A program made the position numbers and the translations under genes. A DNA stretch of 64,000 nucleotides. Source: Paenibacillus sp. EZ-K15 (GTDB lineage Bacteria > Bacillota > Bacilli > Paenibacillales > Paenibacillaceae). Every line of letters begins with the position of its first letter. The stretch's first letter is position 1. Location: contig NZ_PDHM01000016.1 of assembly GCF_002573715.1 (NCBI RefSeq), forward strand, positions 289,649 through 353,648. Reading direction: 5' to 3'. Below the pieces are notes generated by a model, which saw only the letters and a program-made list of their open reading frames with translations, was not told the DNA's origin and made no database searches. Positions 1 through 9,238 of the stretch are shown here, piece by piece.

Positions 1-217
1 CTTCAATCTCGGCCGGTACTGGAAGGCGGGGCCGCAGAGGGCGTTATATATTCCCGGCCCTTTATTGCGTAAAGGGGAAAACGAACTGGTTGTATTTGAA
101 CTGCATGGCCGTCCCGCACCTTGCGAAGTCGAACTGTCAGATCAGCCGGACCTTGGACAGACCGCGGCAGTAGACGAAGCTGTGCTCAATTTCGTACAGG
201 ATGGAGAAGATGAATAG
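1..217 (+). CDS. Glycoside hydrolase family 35 beta-galactosidase, C-terminal end (partial)
   Basis: Only the last 71 residues are inside the window; the frame opens at base 2 and stops with TAG at 215-217. The motif FNLGRYWKAGPQ followed by LYIPGPLLRKGENELVVFELHG is the typical C-terminal jelly-roll signature of bacterial GH35 beta-galactosidases, which remove terminal beta-galactose from oligosaccharides. Its place just before a polysaccharide lyase fits a carbohydrate-use region. The active site lies upstream of the window, so activity cannot be judged. No clear terminator follows the stop codon. Confidence 0.85.
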   Translation, partial: FNLGRYWKAGPQRALYIPGPLLRKGENELVVFELHGRPAPCEVELSDQPDLGQTAAVDEAVLNFVQDGEDE

Positions 218-275
218 TCCATAAAGACACGGATATATACAGTTCATCAAGTTCCATGGTGTTGTGAATGTACAA

Positions 276-334
276 AAGAAACCGTTCCTTTCGTAATTGG
301 GTAACACCTCCATTTTACCAAAGAACGGTTTCTT
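276..334. repeat. Inverted repeat, perfect 12-base arms
   Basis: AAGAAACCGTTC at 276-287 is perfectly complementary to GAACGGTTTCTT at 323-334, with 35 bases between the arms. There is no T-run after either arm, so it is not a standard terminator. It could be part of a decayed mobile element or a structured RNA. Confidence 0.6.
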
Positions 335-403
335 AGCGTCTAAAAGCAGGGGCAACAGCGATGGTAGGAATGATTCGTACATGGAACGTCTTCTAACAGC
401 AAG

Positions 404-448
404 AAGGGGGCCACCCGCAAGATCTAAGATCTTGTGGGACACCCCCTT
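404..448. repeat. Long imperfect hairpin, possibly a two-way terminator
   Basis: AAGGGGG at 404-410 pairs with CCCCCTT at 442-448, and CCCGCAAGATCT at 414-425 pairs with AGATCTTGTGGG at 427-438 with one G-U pair. A 3-by-3 internal loop separates the two stems. Only TTT follows on the plus strand, so termination is a guess. The GH35 gene ends 187 bases upstream. Confidence 0.55.
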
Positions 449-660
449 TAACGTATGTGCCCGAAACAGGAGTCCAGGACAATGTCAGAAATGTATACGC
501 TTTCGGTCAAAATTATCCACATCCCTATTTTTTCAACTAAGTAAGATTACAAGTAACACGAAGCCTGATGCGGGTATTGAGCCGTAGGAGTCTTAGAAAG
601 CTGAGGTGTACGCGTACCAGGTTTGTGGCTTGTACTTTAACCATATGGCGGGGTGAATTA

Positions 661-3600
661 ATGCGAAAAACCAGTCTGGTGTTAGCGCTTATGCTTGGGA
701 TAGATCTCTTGTCCGCAAGCATCGGGAGTTTCACAGCCGGGGTAGCGTCGGCTGCATCTACCAATCTTATGCTTAATGGAAGCTTCGAAGAAACGACTTC
801 CACGGTAAACGGGGCCTGGAAAGGGATCGCGGATCCGATTCCGGTTCATTGGGATTTATGGATTCCAACCGGCAGCGGCAAAGAGCCGAACAAAACGGCA
901 ACGGTCAAAATCGATACGGAACACTCGCATGAAGGGAAACAGTCACTGTTGTTTGATGCTTTTAATACGAGTCGGGTATCCGTCAAGCAGGTGGTCACAT
1001 CCCTGACGGCCGGCAAATCCTACAAGCTTAAGCTATGGCTAAAGACGGATAACGTATCTGGCCAGGGCGTTTACTTCCGGACACAATACTATAATACGGC
1101 GAAGGTGGGGGACGGACCCGCTTCCGAGAAATGGACAGGAACGCGGGATTGGACAATGCAGCAGGTGGTTCTGACGATTCCCGAAACAACAACCAAATTG
1201 ACCATTGAGCCATTTCTGGAGACAGGGAAAGGGAAGGTCTGGTTTGACGACCTGGTGCTGGAGGAATATTCAGGTTACACCGGAATCACGCTGGATCAAA
1301 CGGCCTTTTCACTGGCAGTTGGCGGCAAGGTTAGGTTGACTCCGACCATGACGCCTTCTACGGCATCGGACAAAAGTGTAATATGGACTTCAAGCAACCC
1401 CGATGTGGCGATCGTAAATGATCTTGGGGAGATTACCAGCGTAGGTATCGGTACCACAACAATCAGAATTTCAACACCGGATGGTCTGACGTTTGCAGAA
1501 TGTTTGGTAAATGTGGAATCAGCTTCAGACATGGAGGCCTACGAAAGCTTACGTGAAAAATGGCATACACGTCTGACTGGCGGCGCATTTGACGAAAGTG
1601 ATCCTGATATTGTCTCGGCTGTAACCGCCCAAGCGAATAAGGCTTCTGGATTCTGGAAGTCGCTGGACAAGTCACCCGGGCGCACATGGTTGTGGAGTGA
1701 TCTGACCAGCACGACCGATTCCAGCCAAATCACGACCGCTTATAACCGATTGAAAACGATGGCATTAGCATATTCCGTTCCTGGCTCCGATTTGTTCGAA
1801 AACAAGGAGCTTGCGAACGATATTGTCAGCGCACTCGACTGGATGTATGCAAATCGCTACAACGGCAGTAAAAAAGCCTACAATAACTGGTGGGACTGGG
1901 AGATTGGTGCTCCGCAAGTACTTAATGATGTGATGGTGTTGATGTACGACCACCTGTCTCGGGAACAAATCACCCGTTTCATTTCGGCAATCGATACATT
2001 CTGTCCGAATCCGAAGGTAGGATCCGTGCTTGGCGTCAGTGGGGTCAAAATGACCGGTGCCAATTTATTGGATAAAGCGTTTGTGGTTACACTTCGTGGA
2101 ATTATCGAAAAAAACAGTGCCAAAATTATGCTGGGTAGAGATTCGATCGGTTCCGAATATGTTTATGCGACAAAAGGGGACGGCGTATATCGCGACGGCT
2201 CCCTTGTGCAGCACTCGAATATCGCTTATACCGGAGGTTATGGATCGGTATGGTTGAAAGGCACGGCGGACATGTCCTATCTGCTGACCGATTCGCCATG
2301 GCCGATCACGGATCGTAACGTATTGAATGTGTATGACTGGGTATCGCAGACCTATGAGCCGATCATTTATAACGGGCAGTTCATGGATATGGTCAACGGA
2401 AGGGGGATCTCCCGCACTGGCAGCGGCAGCGCCCGCAGTACGATCATTACTTTGCTGCGCATGGCGGAATCTGCACCGGCTGATGTGGCCATATCCATCA
2501 AACAAATGGCAAAGGAATGGATATCCAAAGATACGACCTACAGTAATTATTACGAAGGATTGTCCCTTGGCGATATCATGGTCATCAAAAAGCTGATGAA
2601 CGAGGATGCGATTACACCGAGGGGCCACCTGGTAAAAAATCAAATGTTCGCAGGCATGGACCGGGTCGTTCATTTGCGGGATGGTTTCGGGTTTGGGCTG
2701 AGCCTGTTTTCGGATCGCATCTCGGCCTTTGAGAAGGGAAATAACGAGAACCTGAAGGGCTGGTATACAGGCATAGGCATGACTTATTTGTATGACCGGG
2801 ATTTCGGGCAGTATCGCAATGACTTCTGGCCGACCGTCGATTCCTTCCGTTTGCCGGGGACCACAACGGACGGATCCGGACAAGGGCGGGTTCCCGGAGA
2901 ATGGACCTCATACATGAATACTCAATCTTGGGTCGGGGGCGTATCGCTGGATGGCGAATACGGAGCCGCCGGCATGGATTTCTCGCTGGCTAAAGTGACG
3001 GGCAGCGATTTGAAGGGCAAAAAATCCTGGTTCATGTTTGATGATGAGATTGTCGCGCTTGGCTCCGGTATTACCAGTAATGGAAGCGGGCCTCAAACGG
3101 TTGAAACCCTAATCGAGAACCGCATGTTGAATGATGCCGGGGACAATAGACTCATTATGGACGGCGTTGACCAGCCGTTAGCGACCGGATCCCCATATAA
3201 GACGAGCGGTGTGCATTGGGCACATCTCGACAGTAATACGGATGGCGCCGGAACGGGGTATTATTTCCCGGATGCAGCGGAATTGTCGGTACTCCGTGAG
3301 AACAGAACCGCCAGTTGGAAGGAGATCAACAGCTCGCAAGCGGATACTCCGATTATACGGAATTATTTAAGTCTAGCCTTCGATCACGGAGAAACACCAG
3401 CTAATGCCTCCTATTCATACGTTCTGCTGCCTGAGCAGGGTGGGGAGGCAACCAAGCAGTACAGCGAGAATCCGGATATCGACGTGTTGGCAAGCACGAT
3501 AGACATCCACGCGGTGAAGGAGAAGACGCTTGGCCTCACAGCGGCTAATTTTTGGAATCCGGGTACCGTGGACGATCTGCGTTCGGAGCAGCCGGCTTCG

Positions 3601-5640
3601 GTGATCATGAAGGAAACGGACGACGGCTTGAGTCTCACGGTCTCCGATCCGACACAGCAGCAGTCCGAAATAACGCTGTATTTATATTGCGCGGGGCTGG
3701 TATTGGCAAGTGCCGATCCTACTGTAAGCCTTGAACAAACGACTCCATTCATTAAACTGCGCTTGAACACAAACGGATCATTAGGTGCGGCGCATACCGT
3801 TGTTTTTAAGAAAGAGGTGCCTGTCTCTTCCTTGCATTCGACGCTTCAAACCGAAACGAGTGTCGATCTGGAATGGACGGTCCCGGATGGCGTGTCGGGA
3901 ATAGAAGGTTATGAAATTACCAAGGACGGTATTTCGGTGAGTGACGCTACTTACCGCACAGTGACATCCGACACCTACACTGCGACCGTAGACGGCCTGC
4001 TGCCCGGCACCATTTATCACTTTGCGGTATCGGGCCTTGATGGAGGCGGCCAGCGGGTAGGAGACAGCCGGGAGATTACGGTCGCGACTCGTGATGACAC
4101 CCCGCCAAGCGCGCCTGTGCTGAGCTATACATCGGTGACAAATACTTCAATTGCCTTAAAGTGGTCCGAGTCTTCCGACAATGTAGGAGTATCCGGCTAC
4201 AGCCTTTACAGAGATGGGCAGTGGGTGACGAGTGTGTCTGCGTCGGTGTATAGCCAAACGCTGGACGGGTTGATTCCTGCAACCGAATACGTGTTTAGTG
4301 TGAAGGCATCCGATGCCGCAGGCAATCTGTCGGAGAGCAACAAGCTGCGAGTAACGACGGATCCATCCTCTACGGAGGGTGGAACGGATAATGGCTCCGG
4401 TAACGGGGATGGATCAGAGGGTGGTTCGCACGACAACCCGTCCGGCAATGAAGGGACGCAAGGTAATTCGGACGTTTCAACGGAAACAAGCGATCATGAA
4501 GCGACCCACGGGGTCAAAATCGTGAATGAGAAGATGCTTCGGGCGCCAGTGGACGGCGTAGTCTCGATCTCACTCACTGAGGAGGAAACCAAGATCAGCC
4601 TGCCCCAACAAGCCGGAGCGCTTCTTGGAAAAAGCAAGCTGGAAATCAAGAAGAAGGGCGTAACTCTTACAATCGATTCGGCGCTGCTTTCGGCAATCGA
4701 AGCCGATTCGGTCGGCCATACGGCGGTACTGCTGACATTCGAACCGGTTGGGGAACAGGAAGCGTCCGTTTTAGTCGGTGGTTCCCGTGGATCGAATCTT
4801 CATCTCCGATCCGGCGGGATGATGAAATTCGGCGTATTTCTTGTCGGAGCAGATGTGGAAAAGGAATATAATCAACCTTTTGCGGTGCCTGTCCGGATCC
4901 GTTTTGACGCCTCGGCTTATGCCGGATTGGATCCTGAACTGTTGGGGATTTATGTATATGATCAAGATGTCCAAACCTGGGAGTATGTCAGCGGGTTAAC
5001 CGGGAACCACAAAGAATCAATCGAAGCTTACATAAATAGTCCTGGGTTATACACTGTGCTGGAATACAACAAAGGGTTTAACGACCTGCCTGCTTCGCAC
5101 TGGGCGCAGCGCGCTGTTAAAGTATTGACCGCACGGCATATTGTAAATGGTCGGACGGAAACGGAGTTTGCTCCTGATTCGGCGGTAACACGCGCCGAAT
5201 TTATCTCATTGATCGTACGGACCTGGGGTTTTGCGGCAAGTGACAAAAACGCATTTGATGACGTCAAACCACAGGCCTGGTATGCGGACGCGGTTGCCGC
5301 TGCCTATCAAGCCGGGCTTGTAAAAGGTAAAGCGGATGGTATATTCGACCCCAATGGGCCGATCAGCCGGGAGGATATGGCTGTCATGGCTGCAAGACTT
5401 TCAACGATTATCAAGGGCAGTATGGAAGGACAGGTTAAAGAAATCAAGTTCATAGACGCGGATGAAGTTTCCGCTTATGCACGGGAAGACCTGAAGCTTG
5501 TCGTAAACCTTGGTTTAATGGAGGGAAGGGGAGAAGCTTTCCATCCCCAGGGACAGACTACCCGTGCAGAGGCGGCACAGGTAATGCTGAATATGATCGA
5601 TTTCCTGGGTATGGCAAACCCATTAATAGAGGGCCGTTAG
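661..5640 (+). CDS. Surface-anchored polysaccharide lyase family 8 (hyaluronate/chondroitin/xanthan lyase type) with SLH repeats
   Basis: Secreted 1,659-residue enzyme that should cut uronic-acid polysaccharides by beta-elimination. The start at 661 follows GGGGTGA and gives a signal peptide ending near residue 32. In order: a CBM4/9-like domain (about 33-205), a bacterial Ig-like domain (206-292), the PL8 alpha/alpha toroid and beta domains (about 294-1046), two fibronectin type III domains (about 1054-1234), a Gly/Ser/Asn-rich linker, an unassigned region, and three SLH repeats (about 1474-1659) for S-layer or wall attachment. The PL8 catalytic set is intact: Asn468, His518, Tyr527, Arg581 and Arg585. 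Their spacing is the same as in pneumococcal hyaluronate lyase (N349, H399, Y408, R462, R466). The exact substrate cannot be read from sequence. Downstream genes fit breakdown of its unsaturated uronate products. Confidence 0.92.
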   Translation: MRKTSLVLALMLGIDLLSASIGSFTAGVASAASTNLMLNGSFEETTSTVNGAWKGIADPIPVHWDLWIPTGSGKEPNKTATVKIDTEHSHEGKQSLLFDAFNTSRVSVKQVVTSLTAGKSYKLKLWLKTDNVSGQGVYFRTQYYNTAKVGDGPASEKWTGTRDWTMQQVVLTIPETTTKLTIEPFLETGKGKVWFDDLVLEEYSGYTGITLDQTAFSLAVGGKVRLTPTMTPSTASDKSVIWTSSNPDVAIVNDLGEITSVGIGTTTIRISTPDGLTFAECLVNVESASDMEAYESLREKWHTRLTGGAFDESDPDIVSAVTAQANKASGFWKSLDKSPGRTWLWSDLTSTTDSSQITTAYNRLKTMALAYSVPGSDLFENKELANDIVSALDWMYANRYNGSKKAYNNWWDWEIGAPQVLNDVMVLMYDHLSREQITRFISAIDTFCPNPKVGSVLGVSGVKMTGANLLDKAFVVTLRGIIEKNSAKIMLGRDSIGSEYVYATKGDGVYRDGSLVQHSNIAYTGGYGSVWLKGTADMSYLLTDSPWPITDRNVLNVYDWVSQTYEPIIYNGQFMDMVNGRGISRTGSGSARSTIITLLRMAESAPADVAISIKQMAKEWISKDTTYSNYYEGLSLGDIMVIKKLMNEDAITPRGHLVKNQMFAGMDRVVHLRDGFGFGLSLFSDRISAFEKGNNENLKGWYTGIGMTYLYDRDFGQYRNDFWPTVDSFRLPGTTTDGSGQGRVPGEWTSYMNTQSWVGGVSLDGEYGAAGMDFSLAKVTGSDLKGKKSWFMFDDEIVALGSGITSNGSGPQTVETLIENRMLNDAGDNRLIMDGVDQPLATGSPYKTSGVHWAHLDSNTDGAGTGYYFPDAAELSVLRENRTASWKEINSSQADTPIIRNYLSLAFDHGETPANASYSYVLLPEQGGEATKQYSENPDIDVLASTIDIHAVKEKTLGLTAANFWNPGTVDDLRSEQPASVIMKETDDGLSLTVSDPTQQQSEITLYLYCAGLVLASADPTVSLEQTTPFIKLRLNTNGSLGAAHTVVFKKEVPVSSLHSTLQTETSVDLEWTVPDGVSGIEGYEITKDGISVSDATYRTVTSDTYTATVDGLLPGTIYHFAVSGLDGGGQRVGDSREITVATRDDTPPSAPVLSYTSVTNTSIALKWSESSDNVGVSGYSLYRDGQWVTSVSASVYSQTLDGLIPATEYVFSVKASDAAGNLSESNKLRVTTDPSSTEGGTDNGSGNGDGSEGGSHDNPSGNEGTQGNSDVSTETSDHEATHGVKIVNEKMLRAPVDGVVSISLTEEETKISLPQQAGALLGKSKLEIKKKGVTLTIDSALLSAIEADSVGHTAVLLTFEPVGEQEASVLVGGSRGSNLHLRSGGMMKFGVFLVGADVEKEYNQPFAVPVRIRFDASAYAGLDPELLGIYVYDQDVQTWEYVSGLTGNHKESIEAYINSPGLYTVLEYNKGFNDLPASHWAQRAVKVLTARHIVNGRTETEFAPDSAVTRAEFISLIVRTWGFAASDKNAFDDVKPQAWYADAVAAAYQAGLVKGKADGIFDPNGPISREDMAVMAARLSTIIKGSMEGQVKEIKFIDADEVSAYAREDLKLVVNLGLMEGRGEAFHPQGQTTRAEAAQVMLNMIDFLGMANPLIEGR

Positions 5641-5647
5641 GCCCTCT
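5628..5647 (+). terminator. Stem-loop overlapping the PL8 stop codon
   Basis: AGAGGGCC at 5628-5635 and GGCCCTCT at 5640-5647 form a perfect 8-base stem with a GTTA loop. The T-run is poor (TCT then G-rich), so termination may be weak and some read-through to the next gene is possible. Confidence 0.5.
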
Positions 5648-5831
5648 TCTGGGGTAAAGGTCAAGCCATGCAAGGTAAGTGAAGGCACTGATTATTAAAT
5701 ATAGCTTCCCTTTTTGTTCATTTAGGTTTTTAATGTTTATATAGGTTCGAATTTTGTTTCTTTTGGTTCATTTTTTTATTCTGCATTATGGTGGGAAGCG
5801 GCTTTACCATCGGATTAGGAAAGGAGAACAC

Positions 5832-7493
5832 ATGAGCGATTATAAAGAGAGAATGAAACGGATTGTTCAGAACGTTGCGGAACAAGCATGGAGGCAGCCC
5901 CTACTATCCAGCGGGCTGTGGTTTCACAGGGATGTTCGTGATAACTTCTATTACGCTTCTTATCTGTTTGCAGCTTCGGTAGACTTCGAGAATGATCCGC
6001 AGTTCAACCGGCAGGAAGGTAAACAATTGGCAGAGGAGGTTCTGGGTCGTGTGCTGCGGCTGCAGAACCGGGATGCGAAGAATCCCATGCACGGGCACTG
6101 GCCGCTGAACCTGGGGACGAAGCCGGAAGAGGCGAGTCCGCATGCGCTGCCGGTGGAATTGATGGGAAGCTTGATGGTTTTTTTCCATCGTAAGTTTGAA
6201 AATGAGATGAGCAAGGGCTTGGCGGCGGAGTTTGAGGCTGCGCTGGAACACATCTACCACGGAGGTTTTTTTCGCAAGCCGCTTACCGTGTGCAATCATC
6301 ATGAGGCTAAATATACGGCAGCCAAGTTAATATTCGGCCAGCGCTTCCGCGATAAGGAACTTCTGGAGGACGGAAAACAAAGTCTTCGGGATACCCTGAG
6401 TCTGCTCCGCCGGGAAGGTATGGCTGAGTACGGGTGCCTGCCGTGGTTCTGGCATTGGACACAGGCGTTCACCTGCGCATTGGAAATGGTGGAGGAACCG
6501 GAATTGAAGCAGGAGCTGTATGAACTGCTGGATGAGCTGTGGAGCCTGCGCACGTCCTATTATTTGAAAGGGGCGTGGGTAGGAGCCCACTCCAGGGGAT
6601 GGCCGCATGATGCGCCGAGGGATGCCAATGTGCTTCATGATTATGTCCAGTTCGGTGATTTTAGCCTTCCGGAGGAGATGCCGCGCACGGAGTATGCCGG
6701 TTTTCTGTTCCACGAAGCCCCAGAAGCTAAACGGCGCCTTGCCCTAAACCGAAGCGAACCGTCGGAAGTGCGTAAGGTTGTGATGAAGTCGGTTGACGGC
6801 GAGATGCGGAAGCTGCACTCCTATGCTTATGTGACGGAACATTTTGCGGCGGGCGGATTGTGGGAGCGGGTTCGTGAGTTCGACAATGAGCAGCTACGCT
6901 GGATGTTCAGCCTCCCAGTTCGCGACGGCAGCAAGGCAAATCAGCTGTATTTTTTTCACCCGGGAGAGGGATATGATCCTTCTGGTGGCGATCCCCGCCA
7001 CCAAAGTGAGTGGATGGAGGTGCTGTATCACAAAAATGTGGTGCTGGCACTGTATCCGCTACCGGAACCAGCGGGTGCCGGCGGTACGGAAATTGTCGGC
7101 GTTCTACCGGAAGGGGAATGGTTGTATGAGTCAGAAGCTTTGTACGGTAAAGTAGATGAGGTCTATTTTGCCGTACATTTGAGCCCCGGGACTGCTTATG
7201 ACATTAGGGACCAGTCCGGATATCATCAGGTCATTTGCCATGGCGCCGGAATAGCTCTCACCGTAGAAGCGGTGTCCGTCCCGGAAGCGGAGAACAGGGG
7301 GATCGGACAGCTGGCGACGTTCGCACGGCGAATGTCCGAGCACAGGCCGGAATTCAAGATAGACGGCGAGCTTGAGGTTTCATATACAGGATGGACGACG
7401 GAAGATCGACTCATTCTGAAGCATATGACTTCAGGGAACTTGGCGAGAACGATAAACGGAGCGGAGTGTACGTTTGAATCGTACTCCGTGTAG
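5832..7493 (+). CDS. Unrecognised cytoplasmic protein, possibly a polysaccharide lyase or hydrolase
   Basis: 553 residues with no signal peptide or membrane segment. The ATG at 5832 follows AAAGGAG, so the longer upstream frame is not needed. I do not recognise the family. The first 320 or so residues look alpha-helical with many Trp, His and Tyr (for example PWFWHWTQAF and HSRGWPHDAPRDANVLHDY). The last 200 look beta-rich. This two-part plan resembles the alpha/alpha toroid plus beta-sandwich of heparinase-like lyases, but that is inference from composition only. The gene sits between an exported PL8 lyase and a KDPG aldolase (27-base gap), so it may act on imported unsaturated uronate oligosaccharides. 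A GH88/GH105 unsaturated glucuronyl hydrolase would be expected here and none is seen. Confidence 0.6.
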   Translation: MSDYKERMKRIVQNVAEQAWRQPLLSSGLWFHRDVRDNFYYASYLFAASVDFENDPQFNRQEGKQLAEEVLGRVLRLQNRDAKNPMHGHWPLNLGTKPEEASPHALPVELMGSLMVFFHRKFENEMSKGLAAEFEAALEHIYHGGFFRKPLTVCNHHEAKYTAAKLIFGQRFRDKELLEDGKQSLRDTLSLLRREGMAEYGCLPWFWHWTQAFTCALEMVEEPELKQELYELLDELWSLRTSYYLKGAWVGAHSRGWPHDAPRDANVLHDYVQFGDFSLPEEMPRTEYAGFLFHEAPEAKRRLALNRSEPSEVRKVVMKSVDGEMRKLHSYAYVTEHFAAGGLWERVREFDNEQLRWMFSLPVRDGSKANQLYFFHPGEGYDPSGGDPRHQSEWMEVLYHKNVVLALYPLPEPAGAGGTEIVGVLPEGEWLYESEALYGKVDEVYFAVHLSPGTAYDIRDQSGYHQVICHGAGIALTVEAVSVPEAENRGIGQLATFARRMSEHRPEFKIDGELEVSYTGWTTEDRLILKHMTSGNLARTINGAECTFESYSV

Positions 7494-7519
7494 TTACCGA
7501 ATAGAAAAGAGGAGTTAAG

Positions 7520-8191
7520 ATGAAGAAACTGCAGCTGATTCAAAAAATCACGGAGGAAGGCGTGGTCGCGGTCCTGCGCGGCGAAACGCCGGAGCAGGTT
7601 GTGGAGATGGCCGAACAGGCGATTGCCGGTGGCATCAAAGTGATCGAGGTGACGATGACCGTGCCGTTTGCGCTCCGGGCTATTGAAACGTTGTCGCGCA
7701 AATATTCATGGAACGCCGAAGATCCATCCTCCTATGCCATCATTGGGGTAGGTACAGTGCTTGATCCGGAAACCGCGCGTGCGGCGATATTGAGCGGTGC
7801 CCAGTTTGTTGTTGGGCCGTGCCTGAGCAGAGACACCGTGATGCTGTGCAATCGTTATCGGATTCCGGTCATGCCGGGGGTTATGACAATCAAGGAAATC
7901 CAGGAAGCACTAGAATTAGGGGCGGACATTATTAAGCTGTTCCCTGGCAACCTGTATGATCCGTCGATGATCAAGGCGATCAAGGGCCCGCTGCCGCAGG
8001 CGAATATCATGCCGACCGGTGGCGTCTCGCTTGATAATCTTGGCGAATGGATTAAGGCGGGGGCAATAGCCGTCGGTATTGGCTCGGATCTGACAAACGA
8101 AGCCTTGAAGCGTCAGGACTACAGCTTGATTGCCCAAAAAGCGGCCGAATACAAGCGAGCCTATCTGCAAGCTAAAGGGCTGACGCATTAA
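7520..8191 (+). CDS. eda: 2-dehydro-3-deoxy-phosphogluconate aldolase (KDPG/KHG aldolase)
   Basis: 223 residues, full length for the family. The enzyme cleaves KDPG to pyruvate and glyceraldehyde 3-phosphate, the last step of uronic acid breakdown. Visible signatures are VIEVTM with the catalytic Glu, GVGTVLD, GPCLS, and the Schiff-base lysine in IIKLFPGN (Lys139), followed by MPTGGVSLDN. The start follows AAGAGGAG. It lies 26 bases after the unrecognised 553-residue gene, so the two are probably one operon. No KDG kinase or KduI/KduD gene is nearby, so those steps must be encoded elsewhere. Confidence 0.93.
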   Translation: MKKLQLIQKITEEGVVAVLRGETPEQVVEMAEQAIAGGIKVIEVTMTVPFALRAIETLSRKYSWNAEDPSSYAIIGVGTVLDPETARAAILSGAQFVVGPCLSRDTVMLCNRYRIPVMPGVMTIKEIQEALELGADIIKLFPGNLYDPSMIKAIKGPLPQANIMPTGGVSLDNLGEWIKAGAIAVGIGSDLTNEALKRQDYSLIAQKAAEYKRAYLQAKGLTH

Positions 8192-8224
8192 CAATACTTT
8201 AAAATGGTAGGAAATTTTGATCAG

Positions 8225-8276
8225 ATAACGCCTGTTGGGACTCCCTGAGTCTTCAAGAGGCGTTATTTGTTTTTTT
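8225..8276 (+). terminator. Rho-independent terminator after the KDPG aldolase gene
   Basis: ATAACGCCT at 8225-8233 pairs with AGGCGTTAT at 8258-8266. A second stem lies inside it (GACTC at 8239-8243, GAGTC at 8247-8251). A T-rich tract follows. Confidence 0.85.
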
Positions 8277-8437
8277 GTTTTTTGATCGTTCATTTTGAAT
8301 ATCGAATGAATTTCAGACTGTGTTAGAACAAAGTCCGATAATTGGTATTATCCCCTTCAATAGCAGAAATGTAAGTAGAACCGAAATTCTGAGAGGTTCC
8401 AACGAAAAAGTGCCAGTTCTTTCCTTTATGTACCGCT

Positions 8438-8443
8438 TATAAT
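8438..8443 (+). promoter_or_regulatory. Possible -10 box before the RraA-type gene
   Basis: TATAAT at 8438-8443 lies 36 bases before the ATG at 8479. No good -35 box is seen at the usual distance, so an activator may be needed. Nothing else was recognised between the terminator and this site. Confidence 0.35.
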
Positions 8444-8478
8444 AGGATTCAATTCGATCAAGAGAGGGAGAAATTAAG

Positions 8479-9222
8479 ATGACATTATCCTATGCGGATC
8501 TGCTGAAGCTCAAACGTTGGAATACGCCCACGATCTACAATGGCTGGGAGGTGATCACGCAGCATGATATTACGCAAGGCTTCAATCTTGATGAAAGCCG
8601 CGATTTCATGCCGCACATGGGGCCGATGGTCGGTTATGCGGTGACGGTGCAATTTGAACCGAGCAATCCGGATCACCCCAAGCATCATCCGAATGCGTGG
8701 AGCGAATATCGCAAGTATGTGGCTAGCGTGCCCGGGCCAAAGATTGTTGTGGTGCAGGATCTGGATAAACCTCGTGTGATCGGCGCATTCTGGGGCGAGG
8801 TGAACAGCAACATTCATCGCTCATTGGGATGTATAGGCACCATCACGGACGGAGCGATCCGAGACATCGATGAAATGAACAACGCTGGCTTCAAAGCCAT
8901 CGCTCGGAGAACATGCGTCGGTCATGCATACAGTACTCCCGTTCGCTGGGGGATCGAGGTCGAGGTATTTGGCTGCAAAGTTCAGCCGGGCCAGCTTATT
9001 CATGCTGACAAGCATGGTTTTCTGGTCATCCCGAAGGAAGACGAAGCTCGATTATTGGAGGCTTCCGTGTATATGGACGGCAATGAATGCAGCACGGTGA
9101 TACCGGCGGCACGCAGTGCAGCAGGAATGACGGTGGAGGAGCTGCTGGCGGGGATCGATGCGTCAGGTAGACAATTTGGCTTGAATGTGAAGAACAGGTT
9201 CGGCACTTCGGGAGAATGGTAA
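8479..9222 (+). CDS. RraA-family aldolase/decarboxylase-like protein
   Basis: 247 residues of the RraA/HMG-aldolase superfamily. The motif TDGAIRD contains the Arg-Asp pair that binds substrate and metal in the active aldolases (4-hydroxy-4-methyl-2-oxoglutarate aldolase and relatives) and is not kept in the RNase E regulator RraA. It is therefore more likely an enzyme on a short oxo-acid than an RNase regulator, which would also make little sense outside Gram-negative bacteria. The start follows GAGAGGGAG. The YhcH/YiaL gene starts 16 bases after the stop, so the two are probably co-transcribed. The substrate is unknown; the neighbours suggest an acidic sugar product. Confidence 0.8.
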   Translation: MTLSYADLLKLKRWNTPTIYNGWEVITQHDITQGFNLDESRDFMPHMGPMVGYAVTVQFEPSNPDHPKHHPNAWSEYRKYVASVPGPKIVVVQDLDKPRVIGAFWGEVNSNIHRSLGCIGTITDGAIRDIDEMNNAGFKAIARRTCVGHAYSTPVRWGIEVEVFGCKVQPGQLIHADKHGFLVIPKEDEARLLEASVYMDGNECSTVIPAARSAAGMTVEELLAGIDASGRQFGLNVKNRFGTSGEW

Positions 9223-9238
9223 GAAGAGGGAGGGATTC

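Larger units (their letters stand above)
218..660. other. Gene-free stretch with two hairpins
   Basis: No convincing reading frame with a ribosome binding site was found in these 443 bases. The short frames on both strands have no recognisable motif. The stretch holds two inverted repeats, listed separately, and ends with the ribosome binding site of the PL8 gene. It may be the remains of a mobile element, but no transposase motif is visible. Confidence 0.5.

Noticed and set aside
137-442. Open frame of 101 codons on the minus strand, possibly a transposase piece
   Set aside because: It overlaps the end of the GH35 gene and two hairpins, has no ribosome binding site and shows no transposase motif.
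2065-2883. Long 272-codon frame on the minus strand
   Set aside because: It lies wholly inside the PL8 gene, whose catalytic residues are intact, so it is a shadow frame.
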